A model generated the notes under the pieces. The model did no database searches. It had not been told where the DNA came from and worked only from the letters and a program-made list of their open reading frames with translations. A DNA stretch of 52,081 nt from Rheinheimera sp. (GTDB taxonomy: Bacteria; Pseudomonadota; Gammaproteobacteria; Enterobacterales; Alteromonadaceae). Each line of letters starts with the position of its first letter. Position 1 is the stretch's first letter. The stretch lies in the NCBI RefSeq assembly GCF_030824435.1, contig NZ_JAVBXS010000040.1:1-52081 (forward strand), given 5' to 3'. The position numbers and the translations under genes are program-made. Below are positions 27,019 to 35,629 of the stretch, piece by piece.

Positions 27019-27039
27019 TCCTGCGTCACAGACGCAGGA
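27019..27039. terminator. Hairpin between convergent KAS III and glycogen-binding-fold genes
   Basis: Perfect 9-bp stem TCCTGCGTC / GACGCAGGA with an ACA loop. It overlaps the minus-strand stop codon. A weak T-rich tract follows on the minus strand (TAGTTTTAT). Confidence 0.5.
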
Positions 27040-27328
27040 CAGAATTTTGATCATAAGATAAAGGCGAAGGCACAAAAGCATCAGCTTCATTGTCGTTGCA
27101 CCAATTGTCATTATCAATTAGATAACGGAACTGGAATTCCTGCGCTGTAGGCAAGGTCAGCGTGGTGCTGAAATCGCCATTTTTCTGCTTTTTCATTGCC
27201 AATGCCTGCCAATCATTAAATTCACCCAGAACTGCAACAGTGGCGGCACTGGCCGCTTGTTCTTTGGGCACGACGAAAGTCACTTTACATGCTGGTTTGG
27301 TTTTCAGATATTGTTTACTGATCGACAT
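27026..27328 (-). CDS. Solo isoamylase early-set (CBM48-like) protein
   Basis: A 100-residue protein made of one Ig-like glycogen-binding fold. KVTFVVPKE...VAVLGEFNDW is the usual 'early set' signature before catalytic domains of branching and debranching enzymes, and FQFRYLIDNDNW...DNEADAFVP completes it. No catalytic domain is attached. AAGGAG lies 6 nt before the ATG at 27328. A longer frame (to 27427) has no ribosome binding site and is not conserved in type. No glycogen genes are next to it, so it may be a regulatory or carbohydrate-binding protein. Confidence 0.8.
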   Translation of the reverse strand: MSISKQYLKTKPACKVTFVVPKEQAASAATVAVLGEFNDWQALAMKKQKNGDFSTTLTLPTAQEFQFRYLIDNDNWCNDNEADAFVPSPLSYDQNSVLRL

Positions 27329-27690
27329 TTCCTGCTCCTTTTGGTGATACGTCTTTAGCCCATGGTTCCATGCCTTGTGGCGGAACCTTTCAAAGCTAGC
27401 ACAAAAATGTGACCAAAAAAAATACAAATGATTCAGCAGCGAAATGCAAACGTATGCTGAAATTCAATAGGGATGCCAACAGCGTTAAATACCTTTTTTA
27501 GCCGGAATAAAACCTTTTGGCTGACAATCTTATCTTCGGGCTTGTTGCTTTAGCCTTATTTAACTTTCGGTGTTGCGTCAGCACGCTGCTTTGCAGCCGG
27601 ACTAGCATTGGAAAGGAACCTTTGGTTCAGGCAAAGCTGAAATCATTCAAGTAAAAACCACCTTCATCGGCGCCCGTTTAAAATTGACAA
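27329..27690. other. Intergenic stretch upstream of the CBM48-like gene
   Basis: About 360 bp with no credible gene. It should hold the minus-strand promoter of the CBM48-like gene. A few small hairpins occur (e.g. GAACC-TTT-GGTTC near 27617). I see no known riboswitch consensus; a small plus-strand RNA ending at the terminator at 27691-27720 is possible. Confidence 0.3.
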
Positions 27691-27720
27691 TAAAAAAACC
27701 GCCTGAGGGCGGTTTTTTTA
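27691..27720. terminator. Bidirectional terminator downstream of sdaA
   Basis: Perfect 13-bp stem TA7CCGCC-type / GGCGGT7A with a TGAG loop, 15 nt beyond the sdaA stop. Confidence 0.85.
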
Positions 27721-27734
27721 AGCTGAATGCTGGT

Positions 27735-29114
27735 TTAACACTCGATGATATTCACCGCTAAACCACCACGGGACGTTTCTTTATATTTACTTTGCATATC
27801 GCGGCCTGTGTCCCACATGGTTTTAATCACTTTATCCAGCGATACCTTGTGCTCGCCTGTGCCGCGCACAGCTAAACGCGACGCATTAATGGCTTTCACC
27901 GCGCCCATAGCGTTACGTTCAATACAAGGCACCTGCACCAGACCACCTACAGGGTCGCAGGTTAAACCCAGATTGTGCTCCATGCCAATTTCAGCAGCAT
28001 TTTCCACGTTATCCACAGAGCCACCGAGAATTTCGGTTAAAGCACCAGCCGCCATAGAGCAGGCAACACCCACTTCACCCTGACAACCTACTTCAGCACC
28101 GGAAATAGATGCATTTTTCTTATACAAGATGCCAATAGCGGCAGCGGTCAGTAAATAACGGGTATAAATATCCGGTGTCACCGGCTGAATAAATTTGTCG
28201 TAATACATCAGTACCGCCGGAATAATACCGGCGGCGCCGTTGGTTGGTGCTGTTACTACCCGGCCACCAGCGGCGTTTTCTTCGTTAACGGCGAGCGCAA
28301 ATAAATTCACCCAGTCCATGGCTTGTAATGGATCAGCACTTTTTTCTGCCATCAACTGGCGGTGCAAGGCAGGAGCACGGCGTTTTACTTTCAGGCCACC
28401 AGGCAGAATACCTTCGGTTTTCATACCACGTTGCACACAGCTATACATGGTTTGCCAAATCAGTCCGAGTTCCTGCTGAATTTGTGCTTCAGAACGCAGT
28501 ACTTTTTCGTTTTCCATCATCAGCGCAGCAATAGACAAACCATTTTCTTTGCAGAGTTTGAGTAATTCAGCACCACTGTTAAACGGAAATGGTGGCGGAT
28601 TGTCAGCGGCAAACTGGCTGGCGGCCTTTTTTTCGTTGTCAAAGTCTTCGGCTTTAACAATAAAACCACCACCAATAGAAAAATAAATTTCGCTAAACAC
28701 GACATCTTTGCCGGCATAAGCAATCAGCTCCATACCGTTACTGTGTTCTTTTAAAGTTTTACGGCGATGAAACACAATAGCGCCTTCGCGCGGGAAGCTG
28801 ACCGCATGAGTGCCATGCAGCAGAATTTGTTGTGATTCATCAACTTGCTTTAATAAACCAGGGATCAGATCCGGATCGCAGTTTTCCGGTAGATAACCAG
28901 ACAAACCTAAAATCACCGCTTTGCCGGTGCCGTGGCCAATACCGGTTTGGCCTAAAGAGCCAAATAACTCTGCTTTGATGCTGGTTACTTTGTCAATTAA
29001 GTTGGCGGCTATCAGATTGTCGGTAAAAATTTTGGCGGCGCGCATTGGGCCCACTGTGTGAGAGCTGGATGGGCCAATACCTATGCTGAACATATCAAAA
29101 GCGCTGATGATCAT
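27735..29114 (-). CDS. sdaA: L-serine ammonia-lyase (iron-sulfur)
   Basis: Deaminates L-serine to pyruvate using a [4Fe-4S] cluster. [18 protein letters not shown] is the N-terminal signature. Cluster cysteines are Cys344 (GCQGEVG), Cys386 (TCDPVGG) and Cys397 (VPCIERN). The very last residue, Cys459, matches the C-terminal cysteine that caps the cluster in the Legionella enzyme. The ATG at 29114 gives 459 residues (E. coli SdaA 454). No strong ribosome binding site precedes it. It lies downstream of nudL and pabB as in E. coli, but 304 bp separate it from nudL. Confidence 0.93.
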   Translation of the reverse strand: MIISAFDMFSIGIGPSSSHTVGPMRAAKIFTDNLIAANLIDKVTSIKAELFGSLGQTGIGHGTGKAVILGLSGYLPENCDPDLIPGLLKQVDESQQILLHGTHAVSFPREGAIVFHRRKTLKEHSNGMELIAYAGKDVVFSEIYFSIGGGFIVKAEDFDNEKKAASQFAADNPPPFPFNSGAELLKLCKENGLSIAALMMENEKVLRSEAQIQQELGLIWQTMYSCVQRGMKTEGILPGGLKVKRRAPALHRQLMAEKSADPLQAMDWVNLFALAVNEENAAGGRVVTAPTNGAAGIIPAVLMYYDKFIQPVTPDIYTRYLLTAAAIGILYKKNASISGAEVGCQGEVGVACSMAAGALTEILGGSVDNVENAAEIGMEHNLGLTCDPVGGLVQVPCIERNAMGAVKAINASRLAVRGTGEHKVSLDKVIKTMWDTGRDMQSKYKETSRGGLAVNIIEC

Positions 29115-29418
29115 AGAAATTTTACTACTCAGACTGTTGTTGTGGCGCCATTGTAGCCCAAGCAATCTGATTCTGTAAGTCAGCAGGTAACTGGTCAGTG
29201 CTGATTATATTTTGCCTTAATTGAACTAATGGCAAGTATTAGCTGCATTAATGGATGTTTTTGCAGAATAAGCGCGGATTTATTGGTTTTAGAGGTATAA
29301 AAAAGGATGTGGAAACTGTATCTGGACTGGTGTTTTTCCTTTGATATGATTCATTAATTTAATGCCAGTAGCAAAACAGAAAACAAAATCCAGCGTAAAA
29401 GCTGAACAAAAAATACAT
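29115..29418. other. Intergenic region between nudL and sdaA
   Basis: About 300 bp, AT-rich. It should carry the sdaA promoter on the minus strand (an AATATAAT-like -10 near 29205-29212). I see no hairpin terminator for nudL and no recognisable glycine or other riboswitch. Confidence 0.3.
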
Positions 29419-29973
29419 TTAATTATCCATCGTCTGACGGGAAAGCTGGTGAAAAATAGCGGCAGTAGCGCCCCAGATTAAAGCACCGTCATAAGGAATA
29501 AAATGCAGCAGTTGTTTGTGGTTTTTCCGTTCAAACCATAAGCTGGTGCGCCTGTGCTCTGCCAAAGCGACCTCCAGCGGCAGTTCAATTAAACTGTCCA
29601 CTTCCGCATGCTGAATACAAAAATCCGGTTTTTGTGTGATAAAACCAAGCCAGGGCGACACGATAAAACCTGTGCTGGTATTAATAAGGGGCAGGGAGCC
29701 TAACAAACGAATGTGCTTTGCTTTTACACCCACTTCTTCTTCGGTTTCACGAAGTGCTGCCTGAGCTGCACTTTCACCGGCTTCAATTTTGCCACCAGGT
29801 AAGCTGATTTGCCCCGGATGATGGCGCAAATGTTGGGCTCTGCGGGTTAATAATAATTTCAGGCCGTCTTGCTCAGGCCACAACAACAACATCACAGCGG
29901 CATTGGCAGTTGCTGAAATTGCCGCTGTTTGTTGACGCAGTAAAAAACGCGGGTAAAACTCGGCAAAATGCAT
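29419..29973 (-). CDS. nudL: Nudix CoA pyrophosphatase NudL
   Basis: Predicted hydrolase of coenzyme A and acyl-CoA pyrophosphate bonds. The CoA-family signature LLTRRAQHLRHHPGQISLPGG precedes and overlaps the Nudix box (residues ~60-83: GGKIEAGES...RETEEEVGV) with all metal-binding Glu residues. The 184 residues fit NudL. It starts 9 nt after pabB, so the two genes form an operon, as in E. coli. Confidence 0.92.
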   Translation of the reverse strand: MHFAEFYPRFLLRQQTAAISATANAAVMLLLWPEQDGLKLLLTRRAQHLRHHPGQISLPGGKIEAGESAAQAALRETEEEVGVKAKHIRLLGSLPLINTSTGFIVSPWLGFITQKPDFCIQHAEVDSLIELPLEVALAEHRRTSLWFERKNHKQLLHFIPYDGALIWGATAAIFHQLSRQTMDN

Positions 29974-29982
29974 AAGGCCCCG

Positions 29983-31362
29983 TTAAACCTCGCTTAACAC
30001 TGGCAGAATTTTGCCAACTTTATCAAAGGTTTCCTGATATTCACTGACATAAGTGGAGTCGGCGACAATACCTCCACCGGCCCAACAATGGATGTTGCCG
30101 TCAACACAAATCAGCGTACGGATGGCAATATTGCTGTCCATATGGCCCTGTTGGCTGATATACAAAATACTGCCGCAATAAACAGAACGACGGCAGGGCT
30201 CCAGCTCTTCAATAATTTCCATAGCCCGCACTTTAGGCGCGCCGGTAATAGAGCCGCCCGGAAAAGCCGCTCTTAATAAATCGGCTGCCTGATATTCTGC
30301 TTTTAATTCACCGGTGATAGTGCTGACCAAATGATGCACCGCAGGAAAAGACTCAATGGCAAACAGGCTTGGTACTTTGACGGTGCCCGGGGTACAAACT
30401 TTGCCTAAATCGTTTCTGAGTAAATCCACGATCATCACGTTTTCGGCTCTGTCTTTGGCCGATTCTTGCAACGCTTTTGCACTTTGTGCATCCAGCTCTT
30501 TATCGGCAAAACGGCTTTTGGTGCCTTTAATAGGTTTGGTTTCTACCTGATTGCCAACCAACTCAATAAAACGCTCTGGTGATATCGACAGCACAACCCC
30601 TTGTGGGATACGGATAAAAGCAGAAAATGGTGCGGCATTGCTGGCTCTGAGCTTCAGATAAGCCTGCCATTCATCACCCTGATAACCTGCGCTAAAACGC
30701 TGCGCCAGATTAATCTGATAACAATCGCCACTTTGTAAATAGGCCTGAATTTGTTCAAATTTTTGCTGGTATTGCTGCGGGTCCATATTGGCTTGCCAGT
30801 CGGACGTTAGTGCAAAACCGTTGTTTTGCTGCTTTGCGAATTCCTGTTGTTTTTGTTGCAGCCAGGCTTGTTGTGTCGGCCAGCGATTTAACGCATCACC
30901 ACGGCAATCGACATACCACAGTTGTTGCTGCTGTTTATCCAGCACCAGCGCCCAGGGGTACAAACCAAAACAAAAATCGGGCAGAGCTATATCGTCGGCG
31001 GCTGTTTGCGGTAAATCTTCAATCACCCGGCCGGCGTCATAACCGGCAAAACCTAAAGCCCCACCGATAAAAGGTAAGTGGGTGTCGGCTTGCTGTATAC
31101 CCCCTAACCATTGTTGCTGCAGCTGCTTTAACAATACAAAAGGGTCAGCTTCTGTCTGGTATTGCCCGTCCGGCGTGGCAACAGTGCAACTTTTACCTTT
31201 TGCTTGCAGCGTTACCAGGGGCTCACACACCAGAATGTCATACCTGCTGTTGACATGCTGCTTGGCGGCTGAATCGAGCAGCATGGCAAAAGGCAGCTTT
31301 TGCAAAGGTGCAAAAAGCTCAACCAAGGAGTCGGGCGCATCGGGTAATAACAACACAGACAT
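29983..31362 (-). CDS. pabB: Aminodeoxychorismate synthase component I
   Basis: Converts chorismate plus ammonia (from PabA) to 4-amino-4-deoxychorismate for folate. The C-terminal chorismate-binding domain has the signature PIKGTKSRF, with Lys acting in addition to C2 of chorismate, and PGGSITGAPKVRAMEIIEELEP. GNCYQINLAQRF-type sequence (SGDCYQINLAQRF) is in the middle, and the N-terminal PabB region carries the buried site. ATG 31362 gives 459 residues; a longer frame starting at TTG is not needed. Its substrate is made by AroC at the left end of the window. Confidence 0.92.
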   Translation of the reverse strand: MSVLLLPDAPDSLVELFAPLQKLPFAMLLDSAAKQHVNSRYDILVCEPLVTLQAKGKSCTVATPDGQYQTEADPFVLLKQLQQQWLGGIQQADTHLPFIGGALGFAGYDAGRVIEDLPQTAADDIALPDFCFGLYPWALVLDKQQQQLWYVDCRGDALNRWPTQQAWLQQKQQEFAKQQNNGFALTSDWQANMDPQQYQQKFEQIQAYLQSGDCYQINLAQRFSAGYQGDEWQAYLKLRASNAAPFSAFIRIPQGVVLSISPERFIELVGNQVETKPIKGTKSRFADKELDAQSAKALQESAKDRAENVMIVDLLRNDLGKVCTPGTVKVPSLFAIESFPAVHHLVSTITGELKAEYQAADLLRAAFPGGSITGAPKVRAMEIIEELEPCRRSVYCGSILYISQQGHMDSNIAIRTLICVDGNIHCWAGGGIVADSTYVSEYQETFDKVGKILPVLSEV

Positions 31363-31605
31363 CAGAAAAGTTCTCAATCTTTATAAGGCAGCGCAGCGGT
31401 TGGGGCTCAGTTTATCGATTTGCCGGTTTTAACCGCAGTTTGACCTTGCTATGACTAGCCGCTGCATTTGATGCGCGTTATGATACCAGCCCTGCTTAAA
31501 AAGAACAGCGCAGCACCGGTGAAGCAAGCACCGGCGCCAGCCTCCAAAGGTGCAGTTGTTGTGTTTAGTCTACTGCACCATGAACCAGACGCTCGAGGGC
31601 ATAGC

Positions 31606-33126
31606 ATGACCGTGATCCGCCAACAAGACTTTATCGACAGCATCGAAGATGCATTGCAATACATCTCTTTTTATCACCCGCTGGATTTTGTCCAGGCTTT
31701 GGAAAAGGCCTATCACAAAGAACAAAATCAGGCCGCCAAAGATGCCATTGCACAAATTCTGATCAACTCCCGCATGTCGGCTGAAGGCCACAGACCTATT
31801 TGCCAGGACACTGGTATTGTCACCTGTTTTGTCAATATTGGTATGGACGTCAAATGGGACAAAACCGATATGACCATTCAGCAAATGGTCGATGAAGGCA
31901 CCCGCCGTGCTTATATGAACCCAATCAACCCGCTGCGCGCCTCCATTGTTGCCGATCCTGCCGGTTCCCGTAAAAACACCAAAGACAACACACCAGCCGT
32001 AGTGCATATCAATATGGTGGCCGGTCATCATGTGGAAGTTGCTATTGCCGCTAAAGGTGGTGGCAGTGAAAACAAAACCAAAATGGTGATGTTAAACCCG
32101 TCTGACTCTGTGGTGGAGTGGGTGCTGGAAACCTTACCAAAAATGGGTGCAGGCTGGTGTCCACCAGGCATGCTGGGCATTGGTATTGGCGGCACTGCCG
32201 AAAAAGCCGCAGTGCTTGCCAAAGAAGCACTGATGGAGCCGGTGGATATTCAGGAGCTGATTGAAAAAGGCGCACAAACCGGTGAAGAAAAACTGCGTTT
32301 AGAGCTTTATGAAAAAGTAAACAAACTGGGTATTGGTGCCCAGGGTTTAGGTGGTTTAACCACAGTAGTAGACGTGAAAATTAAATCAGCGCCAACACAT
32401 GCTGCTTCAAAACCTGTGGTGATGATCCCCAACTGCGCCGCCACCCGTCATGTGCATTTCCATTTAGATGGTTCAGGCCCGGCCCATTTACCAGTGCCAA
32501 AACTGGAAGACTGGCCGGAAGTAACCTGGGAGCTGGGTGCCAATGTACGCCGTGTGGATTTAAATACGGTCACGCCAGCTGATGTGCTGGACTGGAAAGC
32601 CGGTGAAACTGTGTTGTTGTCGGGCAAAATGCTGACCGGCCGCGACGCTGCGCACAAACGTATTGCCGATATGCTGGCTGCTGGCCAAGGTTTGCCAGAA
32701 GGCGTTGATTTTAAAAATAAATTTATCTATTACGTCGGCCCTGTGGATGCTGTAGGTGATGAAGTTGTGGGGCCTGCCGGTCCTACCACAGCTACGCGCA
32801 TGGATAAATTTACCGAGATGATGTTAGGTCAAACCGGCCTCCTTGGCATGATTGGTAAATCTGAGCGTGGTGATGCCACTGTTGAGAGCATCCGCCAGCA
32901 CAAAGCCGTGTATTTAATGGCGGTGGGTGGTGCTGCTTATCTGGTGTCTAAAGCCATTAAACAAGCCCGTGTTGTTGCTTTTGCCGATTTAGGTATGGAA
33001 GCGATTTATGAGTTTGATGTAGTGGACATGCCGGTGACAGTTGCCGTTGACAGCCAGGGAAATAACGTACATAAACAAGGCCCTGCGATTTGGAAAGTAA
33101 AAATCGGCGAGCTTGAGGCACAATAA
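31606..33126 (+). CDS. fum: Fumarate hydratase, class I (iron-sulfur)
   Basis: TCA-cycle interconversion of fumarate and malate with an oxygen-sensitive [4Fe-4S] cluster. Cluster cysteines are Cys66 (ICQDTG), Cys185 (WCPPG) and Cys277 (PNCAATRH). GGGSENKTK and GPTTATRMDKFTEMML are family signatures. ATG 31606, with GAGGG 6 nt upstream, gives 506 residues, shorter than E. coli FumA (548) but typical of the fused alpha/beta class I enzymes of Pseudomonas/Shewanella. The 46-residue upstream open extension has no family counterpart. Divergent from pabB. Confidence 0.92.
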   Translation: MTVIRQQDFIDSIEDALQYISFYHPLDFVQALEKAYHKEQNQAAKDAIAQILINSRMSAEGHRPICQDTGIVTCFVNIGMDVKWDKTDMTIQQMVDEGTRRAYMNPINPLRASIVADPAGSRKNTKDNTPAVVHINMVAGHHVEVAIAAKGGGSENKTKMVMLNPSDSVVEWVLETLPKMGAGWCPPGMLGIGIGGTAEKAAVLAKEALMEPVDIQELIEKGAQTGEEKLRLELYEKVNKLGIGAQGLGGLTTVVDVKIKSAPTHAASKPVVMIPNCAATRHVHFHLDGSGPAHLPVPKLEDWPEVTWELGANVRRVDLNTVTPADVLDWKAGETVLLSGKMLTGRDAAHKRIADMLAAGQGLPEGVDFKNKFIYYVGPVDAVGDEVVGPAGPTTATRMDKFTEMMLGQTGLLGMIGKSERGDATVESIRQHKAVYLMAVGGAAYLVSKAIKQARVVAFADLGMEAIYEFDVVDMPVTVAVDSQGNNVHKQGPAIWKVKIGELEAQ

Positions 33127-33148
33127 CAAACACCATATTTCGCGAAGC

Positions 33149-33177
33149 CAGACTCTGACATTGCGCGTCAGGGTCTG
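33149..33177 (+). other. Stable hairpin between fumarase and S9 peptidase
   Basis: CAGACTCTGAC / GTCAGGGTCTG, an 11-bp stem with one G-T wobble and a 7-nt loop, 22 nt after the fumarase stop. No T-run follows, so it is more likely an mRNA 3'-end-stabilising or attenuating structure than a simple terminator. Confidence 0.45.
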
Positions 33178-33250
33178 CACATCACTATATTCAGCAGCTT
33201 TGTTGTTGGCACAAATCAGCAGCAGAGTTGTTATTTCAGGGAGACATAAT

Positions 33251-35275
33251 ATGAAAAAAGCATGGGGAATTTTAGTCGCGGCTTTATTAAGCGGCGCAGC
33301 CCAGGCCAAAACGCCTTTAACCATCGAACACTTAAATAAACTGAATAAACTGTATGATGTAGTGTTGTCTTCCGACGGCCGTTACCTGGTCTATGGCCAG
33401 AAAAATGGCGGTTTAGCACCGGCCGACAGCACTGCAGATTTATACCTGATGGATTTATCTGACGGCAACAAAGTCAAACGCCTGACTGAAAGCGACAGCA
33501 AAGAACATTCAGTCAAATTCAGCAGCGACGATGCCAGCTTATATTTTTTAACAGACCGCAGTGGCACAACTCAGCTGTGGCGTTTACCGCTTGGTGGTGG
33601 TGAAGCGCAGCAAGTGACTGATTTACCTTTGGATGTACAAGGTTATCTGGTGTCAAGCGATAACAAAAAGCTGGTGCTGACTTTGGATGTCAAACCAGGT
33701 TGTGGCGATATTGCCTGCACTGTGACAGCACAAAAACTAAAAGCCGATAAAAAAGACACTGCCATGGTGTATGACCAATTAATGGTGCGCCATTGGGATA
33801 CTTTTGAAGACGAATTTAAACAACACTTTTTTGTCGCGGATTTAACCGGCAAAAAAGTGACAGACGCCCGCGATTTAATGCCAGAGTGGAATACCGATGT
33901 GGCAGGCGTTGCCGAAGCGGCCTTTACGCCGGATGGCAATAACCTGGTATTCAGCGCCAAAATTCCAGCCAAAGATCAGGCCTGGCACACCAACTTTGAT
34001 ATTTTTCAGGTGGCTCTAGCCGGCGGCGAAAAAATTAACCTGACTAAAGACAATCCGGCCTGGGATGCTAAACCGGCCTTTTCTAAAGATGGCCGTTATA
34101 TGGCTTATCTGGCGATGAAAAAACCAGGTTTTGAAGCCGACCGTTTTGGTTTGATGTTGCTGGATTTAGTTACAGGTGAGCGTAAAGAGCTGGCCCAGGA
34201 TTGGGACAGATCAGTGGATGAATATTTGTTTGGCCCGGATAACCGTACTTTATATGTGACAGCGCAGGATGTTGGCCAAAAGAGCATTTTTGCCATTAAC
34301 AGCGCCTTTGGTGATGTGTCTAAAGTGTATGGTGACGGTAGTGCCGGCAGCCTGAATGTAGCCGCTGGCAAAGTAGTGTTTGTCAATCACAGCCTGAACT
34401 CACCTATGGATATTTATCAGGTCAAAGGCGAGTCGGGTCAGGCGGAAGCTTTAACCCGCATTAATGCTGAAAATTTAAAAGACATTCAGTTTGCTGAATT
34501 TGCCCAGTTTAGTTTCCCCGGCGCCAATGAAGAAACTGTTCATGGTTATTGGATGAAACCCTGGAATTACCAGGAAGGCAAAAAATACCCTGTTGCTTTT
34601 ATTGTGCACGGCGGCCCGCAAGGCAGCTTTGGCAATATGTTTAACTATCGCTGGAATGCGCAGCTTTGGGCAGCACAGGGTTATGGTGTGGTGATGATCG
34701 ATTTCCACGGCTCAACCGGTTATGGTCAGGCCTTTACCGATTCCATCAGCCGCGACTGGGGTGGTAAACCACTGGAAGACTTAAAAAAAGGTATGGCTTA
34801 TATCACCGAAAAAGAAAGCTGGCTTGATGGCAACAACGCCTGTGCCCTTGGCGCTTCTTACGGCGGTTATATGATGAACTGGATTGCCGGCAACTGGCCA
34901 ACGGGCTTTAAATGCCTGGTGAATCACGCTGGTTTATTTGATATGCCAAGTTTTTACGGTAGCACTGAAGAGTTGTGGTTCCCGGAATATGATATGGGTG
35001 GCCCGGTCTGGAACAAAGAAGCCGATTATCACAAGTTTAATCCGGCGGCTTTAGTGGATAACTGGAAAACGCCGATGTTAGTTATTCACGGTTTAAAAGA
35101 TTACCGTGTGCCCTACGCCCAGGGTTTAGCAGCTTTTACCACACTACAGCGTAAAGGTATCGACTCTAAACTGGTGTTATTCCCGGATGAAAATCACTGG
35201 ATCTTAAAACCGGCCAATGCTGAGCGTTGGTACAACGAAATTTTTGCCTGGATGAAGCAACAAACGGCAAAATAA
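33251..35275 (+). CDS. Exported S9 family peptidase (acylaminoacyl-peptidase/DPP-like)
   Basis: A 674-residue secreted serine peptidase. The signal peptide MKKAWGILVAALLSGAAQA|K is clear. TolB-like propeller repeats run ~30-400 (e.g. FSSDDASLYFLTDRSGTTQLWRL). The C-terminal hydrolase domain has Ser536 in GASYGGYM, Asp617 in GLKDYRVPY and His649 in DENHWILKP, and HGGPQGSFGN forms the oxyanion region. ATG 33251 has AGGGAGAC upstream; an upstream open extension is ignored because it precedes the signal peptide. It is a different branch from the S9 peptidase at 13.4-15.9 kb. A terminator follows. Confidence 0.9.
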   Translation: MKKAWGILVAALLSGAAQAKTPLTIEHLNKLNKLYDVVLSSDGRYLVYGQKNGGLAPADSTADLYLMDLSDGNKVKRLTESDSKEHSVKFSSDDASLYFLTDRSGTTQLWRLPLGGGEAQQVTDLPLDVQGYLVSSDNKKLVLTLDVKPGCGDIACTVTAQKLKADKKDTAMVYDQLMVRHWDTFEDEFKQHFFVADLTGKKVTDARDLMPEWNTDVAGVAEAAFTPDGNNLVFSAKIPAKDQAWHTNFDIFQVALAGGEKINLTKDNPAWDAKPAFSKDGRYMAYLAMKKPGFEADRFGLMLLDLVTGERKELAQDWDRSVDEYLFGPDNRTLYVTAQDVGQKSIFAINSAFGDVSKVYGDGSAGSLNVAAGKVVFVNHSLNSPMDIYQVKGESGQAEALTRINAENLKDIQFAEFAQFSFPGANEETVHGYWMKPWNYQEGKKYPVAFIVHGGPQGSFGNMFNYRWNAQLWAAQGYGVVMIDFHGSTGYGQAFTDSISRDWGGKPLEDLKKGMAYITEKESWLDGNNACALGASYGGYMMNWIAGNWPTGFKCLVNHAGLFDMPSFYGSTEELWFPEYDMGGPVWNKEADYHKFNPAALVDNWKTPMLVIHGLKDYRVPYAQGLAAFTTLQRKGIDSKLVLFPDENHWILKPANAERWYNEIFAWMKQQTAK

Positions 35276-35298
35276 TCGACTGGTTCCTTTCGCCCGGC

Positions 35299-35325
35299 AA
35301 AGCCCGCTTTATGCGGGCTTTTTTT
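35299..35325 (+). terminator. Terminator after S9 peptidase
   Basis: Stem AAAGCCCGC / GCGGGCTTT with a TTTAT loop, then TTTT. Confidence 0.85.
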
Positions 35326-35407
35326 GCAGCCAACTATTTACAACCAACTAGTTGCAGCACAACTTTGTGCAGTGTCACTATTCTTCGGCTGTCACAACAG
35401 CACCGCC

Positions 35408-35441
35408 GCATATTGCTGCACTACATAACACAGCAATATGC
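35408..35441. promoter_or_regulatory. 11-bp perfect inverted repeat upstream of the chemoreceptor
   Basis: GCATATTGCTG (35408-35418) and CAGCAATATGC (35431-35441) form a perfect inverted repeat with a 12-nt centre. No T-run follows, so it resembles a two-half-site operator or an RNA hairpin. The surrounding 300 bp hold no gene. Confidence 0.4.
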
Positions 35442-35567
35442 AAGCAGACCTTAAATCTGTTTGCCGGGCCAATTCGAGTTCTGGCAGAAAAAATTCACAG
35501 TAAAACAAAAAGTTGCTTACCTATGTTGCAAAGGGGCTGGGGTGATATATCTTTAGCAACACCATGT

Positions 35568-35586
35568 TGTCACCCATCTGGTGACA
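35568..35586. promoter_or_regulatory. Operator-like inverted repeat directly upstream of the chemoreceptor gene
   Basis: TGTCACC-CATCT-GGTGACA, a perfect 7-bp inverted repeat ending 43 nt before the ATG. It contains the same CATGTTGTCACC 12-mer found upstream of the sulfur fusion gene (8414-8425). Confidence 0.4.
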
Positions 35587-35629
35587 CAGTTCCGATCCGG
35601 AATCCCTCGTTTGACATAAGGAGTTTGTC

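Noticed and set aside
27329-27427. 33-residue extension of the CBM48-like protein
   Set aside because: No ribosome binding site; AAGGAG precedes ATG 27328.
27617-27665. Possible riboswitch in the gap beside sdaA
   Set aside because: Hairpins do not fit a glycine or other known aptamer, and the position is downstream of sdaA.
31468-31605. 46-residue N-terminal extension of fumarase
   Set aside because: ATG 31606 has GAGGG at correct distance and the extension shows no family match.
33113-33250. Upstream extension of the second S9 peptidase
   Set aside because: It would precede the signal peptide and lacks a ribosome binding site; ATG 33251 has AGGGAGAC.
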